Source of the DNA: Bacteroidia bacterium
GTDB lineage: Bacteria > Bacteroidota > Bacteroidia > Chitinophagales > BACL12
Length of the DNA: 32,624 nt
NCBI GenBank assembly: GCA_030432405.1
Contig: JAUIHG010000016.1
Span: 1 to 32,624, forward strand
Reading direction: 5' to 3'
The notes below the pieces were generated by a model. That model searched no databases. It was not told the origin of the DNA and worked only from the letters and a program-made list of their open reading frames with translations. A program made the translations under genes and the position numbers. Shown piece after piece: positions 15,830-24,986 of the stretch; position 1 is the first letter of the stretch; each line of letters begins with the position of its first letter.

Positions 15830-18800
15830 ATGCAGCATCCTCCCGGCTCCCATTTCCTGAAGTTTTGCGGCAGCAAGCGGTCCGCCATAGCCCTGCGCGG
15901 CATCGTGGTGCTCCTGCTGGGGCTGTCCGGCTTCGCCGAAGGCGTACAGGCACAAACCTTCAATTTCCGCACCTGGTCGGTGCGCGATGGCCTGCCCAAG
16001 CCCGGCGTCTACAGCCTGCACGAAGACCAGCGCGGCTACCTGTGGATCGGCAGCGAAGGCGGCGGAGCAGTGCGCTTTGACGGGCACCGTTTTGACGTAT
16101 GGGATGCGGCCAATGGTCTTGGCGGCAGCCATGTGCGCTGCATGGCCGAAGACGACCGTGGCCGCATGTGGTTTGGCCTGGCCAACGGTTGTTTGAGCCG
16201 CTTCGACGGGCGGCAATGGCGCACCTGGCCGGAAGCCGGCCAGGGCGAATCCATCCGGGCCATCGTGGCACGGGGGGATTCGCTGGTTTTTGCCACCCTC
16301 GGCGACGGCGTGCACGTCTGGCGCGAAGGCGGACAATACACTCTGGACTGGGATTTGCCTTCGCCGAAGGCGCGCTGTTTGCTGCAGGCTGGTAAAGACA
16401 GCTTGTGGATCGGTACCGATGCCGGTTTGGCGCTCTGGCACGGCGACAGCCTGCGGACCTACGGCATCCTGGACGGCGTGCAGCCCAGGACCACCTTGTG
16501 CCTTTCCCGTGGAAAAGACGGACAGATTTGGGCGGGCACCAGCAAGGGCGCCCTGCGCTACGACGGGCAGGCCTTTTACCTCTACACGATGTCCGACGGG
16601 CTGCTCCACCCCCGCGTGCGGGCCATCGCGCGGGACGACCGCGGCAACGTCTGGCTGGGCACCCAGGACGGGCTTTCCCGTTTTGACGGCGGGCGGTGGA
16701 CCGGCTTCACGGAAGCCGACGGCCTGTCCTACAACCGCGTGCGCTGCCTGGTCACCGACCGTGAGGGCAACCTGTGGATCGGCACCTATTTTGGCGGCAT
16801 TTGCCGCTACGCAGACGCGGCCATGACGCATTTTGCCTCCGGCGAAGGCCTGGCCAATCCCGTGGTGCAAGCCCTAGCCGAAGGCCCCAGCGGGCTGGCC
16901 GTGGGCACCTGGCGCGGCATGCAGGTCTACCACAATGGAAGCTTCGGTCCTCTCATCGATACCCTGGCCGGCCTGCCGAGCAACCGGATTGTGGCCATTG
17001 CTCCGGACGGCCGGGACAGCGCCCGAGCGGGATGGTGGATGGCCACGGACGAACCAGGTTTATACCGGGTGGATGCCCAGGGCAACGCCACCTGGGAGCC
17101 CCGCTTGCAGTGGTTTGCCGCAATGGATGAAGCACGAGGTGTTCCTGATGTCATCCATGGCTACCGGAGCCAAATCCAGCAACTGGTAGCGAGCCCGGAT
17201 GGCCGCTTGCATGTGTTGACGGACGCTGGGCGTTGGGTTTCCCACAGCCACGATCCACGGCTTGGCGCCAAGCCTGATGGTATCCCTACCCTCTTTTCGC
17301 TGCCCTCGTTTGAAGGGACAGAAATGCCGCAATTTGTGGCCTTGGCCAAGCCGGTGGTTTTGGAAGGCGGCGTTTCCACTCCGGTGCATGGTCTGGACGA
17401 GCAGGGCCGAATATGGGCCTGGAGCGGACCGCCCGATTCCCTCGAATCGCGGTTGGGGCTGGCTGAAAACATCGCTGCGATTCCAGAAACTCTGATGCAG
17501 GACGGTGGACCGACCACGCTGGCCATGGACGCCCGGGGCCGCATTTTGGTCGGCGGCAAGGCCGAAGCCATCTGGCGCCTGGACGGCGACACCTGGACCA
17601 AACTGCATGGCCTGGACATGATGGACGCCCAAGGCAGCGGTAGCCTGGAGCAGCACGGCAGCAGCGCCAACGACGTGCAGGCCCTGGTGCAAGACCCCGC
17701 CACCGGGGACATCTGGGCCAGCCTGGACCACGGCCTGCTGCGCCTGCGCCTGGACGGCGAAGGCCGTGTGCACGACCGGCGCCACTACGACGAGACCCAG
17801 GGCCACAAAGGCAGTGGCGGTTTGCCTGGCGCGGCGCTGCGGGACGCAGCAGGCAGCTTGTGGTTTGGGGGGCTCAACGGCCTGACCCGCTTTGACCCTT
17901 CGGCCGAACGGCACAACAACACCCCGGCCCGCACCCTGATCACCGGCATTTACCTGGAGCGCGGCACCCTGGCCATGGACGCCGATGCCCTGGCCGGCAG
18001 CGACCCCTGGACCGGCCTGCCGGAAAACCTCGTGCTGAAGCCCCGGCAGCGGGATTTGAGTTTCCGCTTTACCGGCATTGCCCTGGAGACGCCGGAAGCG
18101 GTGCGCTACCGCTGGCGCCTGAACGGCTACGATGCCGATTGGGTGGACGGCGGCACCCAACAGCAGGTGCGTTACACCAACCTGGCACCGGGCAGCTACA
18201 CCTTTGAGGTGCTGGCCGCCAACGCCGACGGGCTCTGGTTGGGCGAACCGGCGCGCTACCGATTCCGCATCCGTGGCCACTGGACCCAAAGCTGGTGGGC
18301 GCGTGCAGGCCTTGGCCTATTGGTCTTGCTGCTGTTGTACGCGGTGGTTTCCATGCGGACGGCCGCCATTCGCCGCCGCGCGGCGGAACAGGAAGCCAAA
18401 CTGCAGGCCGAGATCGACCGCAAGACGGCCGACCTGGACGCCAAGAACATGGCCCTGGAAGCGCAAACTGCCGAGCTGAAGAGCGCACTGTCCCATGAGG
18501 AAGTGGCGCGCGAGCGCACCGACGAAGCCCTCCAGCATGCCCAGACAGCACGCCGGGAGGCCGAAGCCGCTCTGGGCCATGCCGAAGTGGCGCGCATGGA
18601 AGCCGAGGCGGCACGCCTTCGCGCGGAGCGCTCCGAACAGGTCAAGGAGGAATTCCTGGCCAACATGAGCCATGAGATCCGAACGCCGATGAACGCCATT
18701 GTGGGCATGACCGAACTGCTGCTCAAAAAGGACCCAGGCGAACACCAGCTCAATTACCTGCGCGCTGTGCGGCGCAGCGCAGACAACCTTCTGGTCATCC

Positions 18801-21289
18801 TCAACGACATCCTCGATTTCTCCAAAATCGAAGCGGGCAAGATGACCCTGGAGGACATCGATTTTTCCCTGGAAGACGTGCTGCAGGGCGTGCGCGACAC
18901 CTTCATGCTCAAGGCCTCCGAAAAGCAGCTCGAACTCATCGTGGAACGCCGTGCAGACACACCGGCCTGGCTGCGCGGCGATCCGGTCCGCCTCAACCAG
19001 GTGCTGCTCAATCTGGTAGGCAATGCGCTGAAGTTTACCGAAAGCGGCTCGGTAACCGTGACCTGCAGCCTCAAGGACACCGGCGCGGCGGAAGGCCAAA
19101 ACCCTCCGCCTGCCGGCGAAACCGCCGATCTGGCCTTTGAAGTGACCGACACCGGCATCGGCATCCCCGAAGACCGTCTGGACGACATCTTCGGCTCCTT
19201 CACCCAGGCCTCCGACGACACCACACGGCACTACGGCGGCACCGGCCTGGGCCTGTCCATATGCCAGCGCCTCGTGGAAATGCAGGGCGGCCAAATCGGA
19301 GTCCGCAGCCGCGTTGGGCAAGGCAGCACCTTCCATTTCCACATCCCCTATCCCGTGGTGGAGGGCCCCGACCAAAAGGCCGGGAACGCTGCAGGCAGCG
19401 AAGGCCCGGTAGACATCGGCGCGGTGCGCCTGCTGCTCATGGAGGACGACCCCTTTAACCAGATGGTGGCCGTGGACACGTTGGCTGAATACGCGCCCGA
19501 GGCCACCGTGGAGGTGGTCGGCGACGGCCAGGCAGGGGTGGAGGCCCTGGAGGCGCAAGCCTACGACGTGGTCCTGCTCGACCTGGGCATGCCGGTCATG
19601 GATGGGTATACGGCCGCTAAAACCATTCGCGGACACGCGGAGGAACGGGTGCGTGAAACGCCCCTGATGGCCATGACCGCTTCGGTCACCAAATCGGAGG
19701 TGGACCGTTGTTTTGAAGCCGGCATGGACGACTACATCGCCAAACCCTTTGAGGTGGACGACTTGTTGGGCAAAATCCAGCGGCTCAAGGCGGGCCGCCC
19801 GGAAGACGGTCCCCGCCCGGCGGGCATTGTGCCGTTGTGGGTAATGGCTGGCCTTTTGCCCGCCGCCCTGCAGGGGGCGCTCGCCTCGGCTGTCGCGGTG
19901 CCCGGCCTGCAGCTGCTGCAAAGCGCGCGTTCGCCCTGGACAGGGCTTTGGATTGTGGTGGTCCTGATCCTGGTGGGCTTTTTTGTGGCCCGGCTTTGGG
20001 TGCGCAGCCTCATCAAACGCGAGGCCAGTCTCCGCGATCATGTGCGGCGCAAAACGCGCGAACTGGAAAAGGAAACCGAGCGCGCTCTGCGTTCCGAAAA
20101 AATCAAGGAGGAGTTTCTGGCCAACATGAGCCACGAAATCCGCACGCCGATGAATGCGGTGGTGGGCCTGACCAACCTCCTGCTGAACCGCGAACCCCGG
20201 GAGGACCAGTTGACCTATCTGGAGGGCATTCGCCATTCGGCGAACCACTTGCTGGCGGTGATCAACGACATCCTCGACTTCAGCCGCATCGAGGCCGGCC
20301 GCCTGCCGATCGAACCAGCGCCCTTCCGGCTTTCCGCACTGATGCAGAACCTGGAAACCATGCTGGGCTTCAAAACCCAGGACAAGGGCCTGGAGCTCGT
20401 GGTGGAAAAGGACCCGGCCCTGCCCGATGCCCTTGTCGGCGACGCCACCCGCCTGAACCAGATTCTGGTCAACCTGGGCGGCAACGCGGTCAAGTTCACC
20501 GAAAGCGGCCATGTCCGCATCCGAGCCGTACCACTACCGGAGGCCCCGGACGAACGGGTGTGGATTCGTTTTACCGTGGAGGACAGCGGCATCGGCATCG
20601 CCGCCGAACGCCTGCCGAGCATGTTCGACATGTTCACCCAGGCCTCCGGTGACATTACGCGGAAGTTCGGCGGCACCGGCCTGGGTCTGGCCATCTCCAA
20701 GCGCCTCAGCGACGCGATGGGCGGGCGGATCGAAGCCGAGAGCACCCTGGGCAAGGGCTCCACCTTCACCGTGGTTTTGCCCTTTGAAGCCGATTCGGAC
20801 GCTGAAGGCCATTCGGCCGCTGCAGCGGCCGAAGAAGCCGCCCTGCAGCTGCCCGCCGGCTTGCGCATCCTGCTGGCCGAAGACGACCTGTTCAACCAGA
20901 TGGTGGCCGTGGACACCCTCGAGGCCAACCTGACGGAACCCCGGATTGAGGTGGCCGCCAACGGGGCGGAAGCCCTGGACGCCATGCGCAGCGCGCGCTT
21001 TGACCTCGTCCTGATGGACATCCAGATGCCGGTTATGGACGGCAAGGAAGCCACCCAGCTGATCCGCAAGGAAGAGGAACACGCCGGGCGCAACCGAACC
21101 CCCATCCTGGCCATGACGGCCAATGTCCTGCCCGCCGACCGCGACCGCGCCATCGCCAGCGGCATGGACGACCTGATTCCCAAACCCTTTGCCGTTGAGG
21201 ACCTCCTTCGCCGCATGGCGGCGGTCCTTCCGCAAACCTCCAACCAAAGCGCCTCCGACGGTCCGGATTCGACACCGGATGCCCGCTGA
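15830..21289 (+). CDS. Giant hybrid sensor: propeller, Y_Y_Y, and two histidine kinase-receiver modules
   Basis: This is a protein of 1819 residues. It has a signal peptide to about residue 41; then about 700 residues of two-component propeller repeats (units such as [20 protein letters not shown] and [11 protein letters not shown]); a Y_Y_Y domain near 735-815 ([16 protein letters not shown]); membrane helix 1 at about 822-845; a coiled coil; kinase 1 with [11 protein letters not shown] (His948), N-box NLVGNALKF and GGTGLGL; and receiver 1 with Asp1251. Two further membrane helices (about 1333-1350 and 1372-1392) lead to kinase 2 (His1435, [16 protein letters not shown]) and receiver 2 (Asp1730). 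All phosphoacceptors are present. Unlike classical hybrid two-component systems of Bacteroidota there is no C-terminal AraC-type DNA-binding domain, so phosphate must leave through a separate HPt, and one is encoded 67 nt downstream. The module duplication looks like an internal gene fusion. The ligand is unknown. Confidence 0.9.
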   Translation: MQHPPGSHFLKFCGSKRSAIALRGIVVLLLGLSGFAEGVQAQTFNFRTWSVRDGLPKPGVYSLHEDQRGYLWIGSEGGGAVRFDGHRFDVWDAANGLGGSHVRCMAEDDRGRMWFGLANGCLSRFDGRQWRTWPEAGQGESIRAIVARGDSLVFATLGDGVHVWREGGQYTLDWDLPSPKARCLLQAGKDSLWIGTDAGLALWHGDSLRTYGILDGVQPRTTLCLSRGKDGQIWAGTSKGALRYDGQAFYLYTMSDGLLHPRVRAIARDDRGNVWLGTQDGLSRFDGGRWTGFTEADGLSYNRVRCLVTDREGNLWIGTYFGGICRYADAAMTHFASGEGLANPVVQALAEGPSGLAVGTWRGMQVYHNGSFGPLIDTLAGLPSNRIVAIAPDGRDSARAGWWMATDEPGLYRVDAQGNATWEPRLQWFAAMDEARGVPDVIHGYRSQIQQLVASPDGRLHVLTDAGRWVSHSHDPRLGAKPDGIPTLFSLPSFEGTEMPQFVALAKPVVLEGGVSTPVHGLDEQGRIWAWSGPPDSLESRLGLAENIAAIPETLMQDGGPTTLAMDARGRILVGGKAEAIWRLDGDTWTKLHGLDMMDAQGSGSLEQHGSSANDVQALVQDPATGDIWASLDHGLLRLRLDGEGRVHDRRHYDETQGHKGSGGLPGAALRDAAGSLWFGGLNGLTRFDPSAERHNNTPARTLITGIYLERGTLAMDADALAGSDPWTGLPENLVLKPRQRDLSFRFTGIALETPEAVRYRWRLNGYDADWVDGGTQQQVRYTNLAPGSYTFEVLAANADGLWLGEPARYRFRIRGHWTQSWWARAGLGLLVLLLLYAVVSMRTAAIRRRAAEQEAKLQAEIDRKTADLDAKNMALEAQTAELKSALSHEEVARERTDEALQHAQTARREAEAALGHAEVARMEAEAARLRAERSEQVKEEFLANMSHEIRTPMNAIVGMTELLLKKDPGEHQLNYLRAVRRSADNLLVILNDILDFSKIEAGKMTLEDIDFSLEDVLQGVRDTFMLKASEKQLELIVERRADTPAWLRGDPVRLNQVLLNLVGNALKFTESGSVTVTCSLKDTGAAEGQNPPPAGETADLAFEVTDTGIGIPEDRLDDIFGSFTQASDDTTRHYGGTGLGLSICQRLVEMQGGQIGVRSRVGQGSTFHFHIPYPVVEGPDQKAGNAAGSEGPVDIGAVRLLLMEDDPFNQMVAVDTLAEYAPEATVEVVGDGQAGVEALEAQAYDVVLLDLGMPVMDGYTAAKTIRGHAEERVRETPLMAMTASVTKSEVDRCFEAGMDDYIAKPFEVDDLLGKIQRLKAGRPEDGPRPAGIVPLWVMAGLLPAALQGALASAVAVPGLQLLQSARSPWTGLWIVVVLILVGFFVARLWVRSLIKREASLRDHVRRKTRELEKETERALRSEKIKEEFLANMSHEIRTPMNAVVGLTNLLLNREPREDQLTYLEGIRHSANHLLAVINDILDFSRIEAGRLPIEPAPFRLSALMQNLETMLGFKTQDKGLELVVEKDPALPDALVGDATRLNQILVNLGGNAVKFTESGHVRIRAVPLPEAPDERVWIRFTVEDSGIGIAAERLPSMFDMFTQASGDITRKFGGTGLGLAISKRLSDAMGGRIEAESTLGKGSTFTVVLPFEADSDAEGHSAAAAAEEAALQLPAGLRILLAEDDLFNQMVAVDTLEANLTEPRIEVAANGAEALDAMRSARFDLVLMDIQMPVMDGKEATQLIRKEEEHAGRNRTPILAMTANVLPADRDRAIASGMDDLIPKPFAVEDLLRRMAAVLPQTSNQSASDGPDSTPDAR

Positions 21290-21356
21290 TGAGCACACCG
21301 CTTCGGCACAGCTTTTGCATTTTTAGCACCGGGCTTTGGCCCATCTCTGCAATACC

Positions 21357-21719
21357 ATGGCCTACCAACACATCGACCTCGCTTTCCTGGAACAGTTCAC
21401 CAAAGGCGACAAGGGCCGCATGGCCAAATACATCCGCATGTTCCTCCAGGCCGCCCCTCCGGGCATCGACGCCATGCGCGTGCACTACAAGGCACGCGAT
21501 TGGGAGCAGCTCAAATCCGCCGCCCATTCCCTAAAACCCCAAGTGGGGTATATGGGCATCGGCGCGATCAAGGAGTCGGTGCAGCGCATCGAGGAATACG
21601 CCCGGGAGCAAAAGCGCCTGGAAGAAGTGCCCCAACTCATCGAGCGGGTGCACGATACGTGTGAAGCCGCCTTCGGCGAACTCCGCCAGGCCGCCCAGGA
21701 CCTCGAAGCCCAGGCCTGA
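21357..21719 (+). CDS. Histidine phosphotransfer (HPt) protein
   Basis: This is a protein of 120 residues, almost all helical. The HPt signature AAHSLKPQVGYMG places the phosphorylated histidine at residue 57. It would carry phosphate between a receiver domain of the hybrid sensor just upstream and a final response regulator. It follows the sensor by 67 nt on the same strand and precedes the membrane-tailed receiver gene by 327 nt. The ATG at 21357 is the first ATG; an in-frame TTG at 21336 is less likely. No enzyme domain is attached. It is a normal-length single-domain HPt. Confidence 0.88.
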   Translation: MAYQHIDLAFLEQFTKGDKGRMAKYIRMFLQAAPPGIDAMRVHYKARDWEQLKSAAHSLKPQVGYMGIGAIKESVQRIEEYAREQKRLEEVPQLIERVHDTCEAAFGELRQAAQDLEAQA

Positions 21720-21869
21720 GCCAGAATCCGCCTTCCTGAATCTGCCTTTCCGACCCTGTCCCAGTGCCGCGGCTTCGGGCATGACAAAGCGCGCAAAATG
21801 CGTTTTCTTGCAGGCCGTCCGGCACCCGGCACTTCATCCCTGAATCCCAAACCGGCCCAAAACAGGGTG

Positions 21870-21887
21870 TTCGCCGGTACCGGCGAA
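21870..21887. repeat. Dispersed hairpin TTCGCC...GGCGAA, perfect 18-bp copy
   Basis: TTCGCCGGTACCGGCGAA is perfectly self-complementary. It is the best copy of a dispersed short inverted repeat found about ten times in the window. It lies 150 nt after the HPt stop and 130 nt before the next promoter, where it could end or stabilise transcripts. Confidence 0.7.
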
Positions 21888-22018
21888 CGCTTTTGGCACC
21901 AATCTTGATCCCCACCCCGCATCCGGTCTGACCGTGTACCGGGCCCGCGGCGATAAGGCTTTACCCATCCCCCGTGCCGTGTCCATAAGTGCATGCCCAG
22001 CGGCATCGCTAAAGCGCC

Positions 22019-22026
22019 TATTTTCG
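22019..22026 (+). promoter_or_regulatory. -7 box TATTTTCG for the receiver gene
   Basis: The box is identical to those at 534 and 9683, but the gap to the ATG at 22047 is 20 nt, giving a short leader. It indicates that the receiver gene can be transcribed separately from the sensor and HPt. Confidence 0.5.
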
Positions 22027-22046
22027 GCACCACAACCTTCACCTAT

Positions 22047-22547
22047 ATGGCTCAGCAGAAAAAACTGGTCTACGTGGTAGACGACGATCCCATGCAGGTC
22101 CAGATGATGTCGGACCACCTCATCGAGAAGTTCGGTTTTGACGTGCGCGGGTTCTCCACCGGCGAGGAAGCGGTCAACAACCTGACCAACCACCCGGACA
22201 TCGTTGTGCTGGACTATTACCTCAACAGCGTGAAGGCCGAAGCGCGCAACGGCGCCGAAATCCTGCGCTTCATCAAAAAGGAGTTCCCCAACATCCAGGT
22301 GATCATGGTCTCGGGCCAGGACTCCATGGAGGTTGCCGTGGACACGATGACCTATGGCGCGGCCGACTACGTGGTCAAGGGCGACAACCAGTTTGTCCGC
22401 CTTCAGCATGCCGTGGAAAAGCTGTTTGTCAACGAACGCCTCCACGAACGGGTCAACTACTACCGCAGCCTGTCGACGATCTCGATTGTGGCCGTGGTGC
22501 TGATTATCGTGCTGACCGTGGTCCTGGCGGCCATGGGCGTGATCTGA
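22047..22547 (+). CDS. Receiver-domain protein with C-terminal membrane anchor
   Basis: This is a protein of 166 residues. Residues 6-125 are a receiver domain: acidic pocket VDDDP at 11-15, phosphoacceptor Asp56 in VVLDYYLN, the Ser in MVSGQDS and Lys in YVVKGD. A linker rich in charged residues follows, and residues 143-166 (STISIVAVVLIIVLTVVLAAMGVI) form one hydrophobic helix ending at the C-terminus. There is no DNA-binding or enzymatic output domain. It therefore looks like a tail-anchored response regulator that works at the inner membrane, and it is the nearest candidate acceptor for the HPt protein upstream. The frame extends to 21993, but the ATG at 22047 sits after a promoter box and begins a standard receiver start (MAQQKKLVYVVDDD). 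Confidence 0.85.
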   Translation: MAQQKKLVYVVDDDPMQVQMMSDHLIEKFGFDVRGFSTGEEAVNNLTNHPDIVVLDYYLNSVKAEARNGAEILRFIKKEFPNIQVIMVSGQDSMEVAVDTMTYGAADYVVKGDNQFVRLQHAVEKLFVNERLHERVNYYRSLSTISIVAVVLIIVLTVVLAAMGVI

Positions 22548-22591
22548 GCACGGATCGAGCCATCCACAGCGTGCAGGCAGCGGTTTCGCAA

Positions 22592-23584
22592 CTAGCGCAC
22601 GTCCATCCAGTGCCGGGCGGCCAATTGCCCGGTTTGCCCCTGTGTGCCTTCCCAGCGCAACAGCGTATGCGGATAGCGCCGGTCCACCCAGCAGGTCAGC
22701 ACGGCTGCGCCTGACGCCGGCTTCCGGTCCGCCGGACCGGAAACCGGGCTGCGCGCCTCCAGTTTCCAGGCGCCCCAACGGTGCTCTCCAAAAGCCAGGG
22801 AGTCCAGGGCTGCCACATGCCATTCCAGCACCCGCACGCCATTTTTGCCCGTTCCCGGCGCAGGCGGCAGCATGGACCCCGCCTGTGCCTGAACCGCAAA
22901 TCGGCCACCAGCCCCCGGTTGGAGGGCGCATTGCCGCAGCCAGAACGGCAGGCCCAATGCAGGCACGTGTGCAACGGGTGCGCCGGAAGCCGTTGATCCA
23001 GCATCCACTGCCTTGTCTGGTTGCGGATCCGTGGGCCGGTCTGCCGCCTGACCCGGACGCGCATCCGCAGGCATTGGGGGTGCTGCGGTCCAGTGCCAGG
23101 GTTGGGGGAGTTTCGCCCGCAGGGCGAACAATTCGAAAAACGCCGAATCCGGAGCAAGGCCGATGCGGTACCTCCAATTCCAAAGGGCGCTGCCCTCCGG
23201 CTCGGGCTCCAGCGCGGTGGTGTGGTATTGGGTGCTGCGCACGCCGTCCTGCTGCACGTAGTACATCGCTGACTCGAAAGACACATCCCACAGCGTGCTG
23301 CTCCCCCAATGCGGAAGCAGCATCTCCTGCAGCCCGGCGGGCAAGGATGCGCCTGGCACCGCGCCACTTGTTACCTGCAACCCTTTTGATGTTGCCGCAT
23401 CAGGCGCATCCGCCTCCGCCGTGGTGCGGTTTGTTTCCTCAGGCTGGACGGCTTGCCCGTCCGGGGGCATGCAGGCGCTCCACAGCAGCAGCAACCACCA
23501 TGCCCTGCTGGTGGCCGGTCGGCGGGCACAAGCCCGATCAACGCAACGCTTCAAACATGCCGGTTTTGCGGTTCTTGCACACAT
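22592..23584 (-). CDS. Probable lipoprotein of unknown function
   Basis: This is a protein of about 330 residues with an uncertain start. The N-terminal part has a basic stretch, a Trp/Leu-rich core and a lipobox-like WSAC followed by MPPDG, so an acylated, envelope-anchored protein is likely. The body contains WDVSFESAMYYVQQDG and a C-terminal LTCWVDRRYPHTLLRWEG; the latter recalls envelope families in which a processed sugar or lipid product is measured, such as DUF3108, but the match is weak. A Pro/Ala-rich stretch sits in the middle. The ATG at 23584 overlaps the asparaginase gene by 47 nt; a TTG at 23554 would shorten the signal peptide to a more usual size. The overlap suggests translation coupled to the asparaginase. 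No function is assigned. Confidence 0.55.
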   Translation of the reverse strand: MCARTAKPACLKRCVDRACARRPATSRAWWLLLLWSACMPPDGQAVQPEETNRTTAEADAPDAATSKGLQVTSGAVPGASLPAGLQEMLLPHWGSSTLWDVSFESAMYYVQQDGVRSTQYHTTALEPEPEGSALWNWRYRIGLAPDSAFFELFALRAKLPQPWHWTAAPPMPADARPGQAADRPTDPQPDKAVDAGSTASGAPVAHVPALGLPFWLRQCALQPGAGGRFAVQAQAGSMLPPAPGTGKNGVRVLEWHVAALDSLAFGEHRWGAWKLEARSPVSGPADRKPASGAAVLTCWVDRRYPHTLLRWEGTQGQTGQLAARHWMDVR

Positions 23585-24035
23585 TATCCCATTCAAAAGC
23601 CCGGCCGTTCATGGCCACATAAACGCCTTTGGGCAACGCCTGTACAAAGGCCAGGGCATTGCCCAGGTTGAAAAAGCCGTCGCTGGACCCAAACTTGTAA
23701 GGAATCATGGCACCGGTGAGGACGATGGTTTTGTCCAGGGCCCCTTTGGCCAGATACTGCGCCGTCTCCACCATGGTATCCGTGCCGTGGGTGATGAGGA
23801 TATTGGCCTCTTCGGCCGTGCGGCAATTCTGCACGATGATTTCGCGGTCGGCATCCGTCATCTCCAGGCTGTCCACCATCATCAGGGTGCGGATGTTGAT
23901 GGGCAGGTTGCAGCGGCCCAATTCGAAGATCTCGGGCAGGTGGGTATCCCGGAAATACAGTTGACCGGTGATGAGGTTGTATTCCTTGTCAAAGGTGCCG
24001 CCGGTGACAAACAGACGGATGGGATCAACATGCAT
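23538..24035 (-). CDS. Single-domain asparaginase-like protein
   Basis: This is a protein of 165 residues. It carries the N-terminal catalytic motifs of L-asparaginases: FVTGGTFDKEY (Thr14), THGTDTM (Thr85-Asp86) and LTGAMIP followed by SSDGFFNLG. The usual enzyme has about 330 residues in two domains; here the C-terminal domain is absent, and a short one-domain version of the family is known in bacteria. The reading frame is intact with a normal end (GMFEALR), so this is a compact gene and not an obvious fragment. It probably hydrolyses asparagine or a related amide, but missing C-terminal residues leave activity open. Its 3' end overlaps the start of the next minus-strand gene. Confidence 0.78.
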   Translation of the reverse strand: MHVDPIRLFVTGGTFDKEYNLITGQLYFRDTHLPEIFELGRCNLPINIRTLMMVDSLEMTDADREIIVQNCRTAEEANILITHGTDTMVETAQYLAKGALDKTIVLTGAMIPYKFGSSDGFFNLGNALAFVQALPKGVYVAMNGRAFEWDNVCKNRKTGMFEALR

Positions 24036-24128
24036 GGCAGCAGGGTACGGGATTCGGTTGGCGGAATAGGCGCCTGCGGCGAAAATCGGAAAAGGCCCGG
24101 TCTCTGCCGAACCGGACGTGATGGATGC

Positions 24129-24617
24129 TCAGGAGCCGGACTCCTCTCCTGCCGCCTGACCTTCTGCCAGGCCGGTCATGCCGGCGATCCGACGAACGGC
24201 TCCGGTAACCCCGTGAATCATGAAAAAGGAGAGAAAGAAGGCCCCATACATGGGGCTGAAAGCGCCCAATTCTGTACCCGCATCGCGGTGCATCAGCAGC
24301 ACCAATCCCGCGTAGGAAAGGGCCAGTCCGAGGTAGGCCAGCAGGCTGAAGCCCAAAAACAACCACCACGATCGCACAAACAATCCGGCAACCGCACTGA
24401 GCACTGCAAAGGTCAGCAGCACGGTCGTGCAGAGGCCCCAAAGGATTTCAGCGCCTGCTCCGGCGGCCAGGAGGATCGGCAGAAACAGCAAACCCGGTCC
24501 ACCCCACAACAAGGCCATGCCGGCCGCTGCCTTTCCAGGCTGCCGGGAAAGGGTGTGCAGCCGTCGGGACCAAAACGAGCGGTTCTGCTCCGAACGGATT
24601 CGGGATGGTTGGACCAT
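24129..24617 (-). CDS. Small integral membrane protein of unknown function
   Basis: This is a protein of 162 residues from the ATG at 24617. After a basic N-terminus there are about four hydrophobic helices (for example GMALLWGGPGLLFLPILLAAG, ILWGLCTTVLLTFAVLSAVAG and FLGFSLLAYLGLALSYAGLVLL), and the C-terminus is short and acidic (GQAAGEESGS). I recognise no family motif. The frame extends upstream to 24740, but that part is Cys/Arg-rich and looks noncoding. It is on the same strand as the asparaginase gene 93 nt downstream. Confidence 0.55.
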   Translation of the reverse strand: MVQPSRIRSEQNRSFWSRRLHTLSRQPGKAAAGMALLWGGPGLLFLPILLAAGAGAEILWGLCTTVLLTFAVLSAVAGLFVRSWWLFLGFSLLAYLGLALSYAGLVLLMHRDAGTELGAFSPMYGAFFLSFFMIHGVTGAVRRIAGMTGLAEGQAAGEESGS

Positions 24618-24986
24618 GGATGCACAACAACGCCAGGCCCTCTTGGTTGAGTACCCCTGTGCTTTGATGCACCCAAACCAACGGCCGCATTGGCCGGATG
24701 CGGTATGCATTGGGCATGAAGGTCGGGGCGGAGCGGGCACGGACCGGATGGCCGGGTTAAGCCTTCGCCCGAACTTGGGCGTTCCGATTGGCCTTCCGTA
24801 TTTTTAGCCCGTATGCCCTAGGAGGAACGCTTCTGACGGTTTACATGCTTTTTCACCGGTACCGCTTTTTTCAGCGGCCTTCACCATTCGATTTCCGTTG
24901 CAGCGGGTGTATTCCGCCCTGTTCCGATCGCGGATGCGCTGCCACGCTTTTCTTTCTGTCCCCATAGACGTTCATTTTTCCTGATC
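24618..24986 (+). other. Intergenic region with the promoter and long leader of the RRM gene
   Basis: No protein gene is supported. CGCCC...GGGCG (24766-24781) is a small hairpin. TATTTTTAG (24799-24807) is a promoter-like box followed by an ATG-CCC-TAG minimal frame at 24813-24821, then a GGAGG at 24821-24825 with no long frame behind it. The mRNA leader to the RRM gene would be about 170 nt and includes CCGCT...AGCGG with a T-rich loop near 24862-24877. A 40-codon frame at 24845-24967 has no recognisable features. Confidence 0.45.
24799..24806 (+). promoter_or_regulatory. Candidate -7 box TATTTTTA for the RRM gene
   Basis: An AT-rich box resembling TAnnTTTG lies in GC-rich surroundings. 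Transcription from it would give an untranslated leader of about 170 nt, suitable for temperature- or RNA-dependent control as found for other cold-responsive RNA-binding proteins; that control is an inference. Confidence 0.4.

Larger units (their letters stand above)
21720..22046 (+). other. Noncoding gap with 18-bp palindrome and promoter
   Basis: No plausible gene is seen on either strand. The gap contains the perfect palindrome at 21870-21887 and a TATTTTCG box at 22019-22026 for the receiver gene. The minus-strand frame across it lacks any family motif and reads through HPt codons in antisense. Confidence 0.6.

Noticed and set aside
15626-18289. Two long minus-strand frames over the propeller region
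   Set aside because: They are shadows of the repeated Gly/Asp/Trp codons of the propeller; no start signals or motifs.
18317-20512. 731-codon open frame antisense to the sensor kinase
   Set aside because: It mirrors the kinase codons in a GC-rich gene, has low-complexity composition and no family motif; the plus strand carries unmistakable kinase motifs.
23295-24650. 451-codon plus-strand frame
   Set aside because: It lies antisense to the asparaginase and membrane protein genes, which have family motifs or clear membrane helices.
24845-24967. 40-codon frame before the RRM gene
   Set aside because: Composition is unremarkable, there is no ribosome site and no motif; it is more likely part of the leader.
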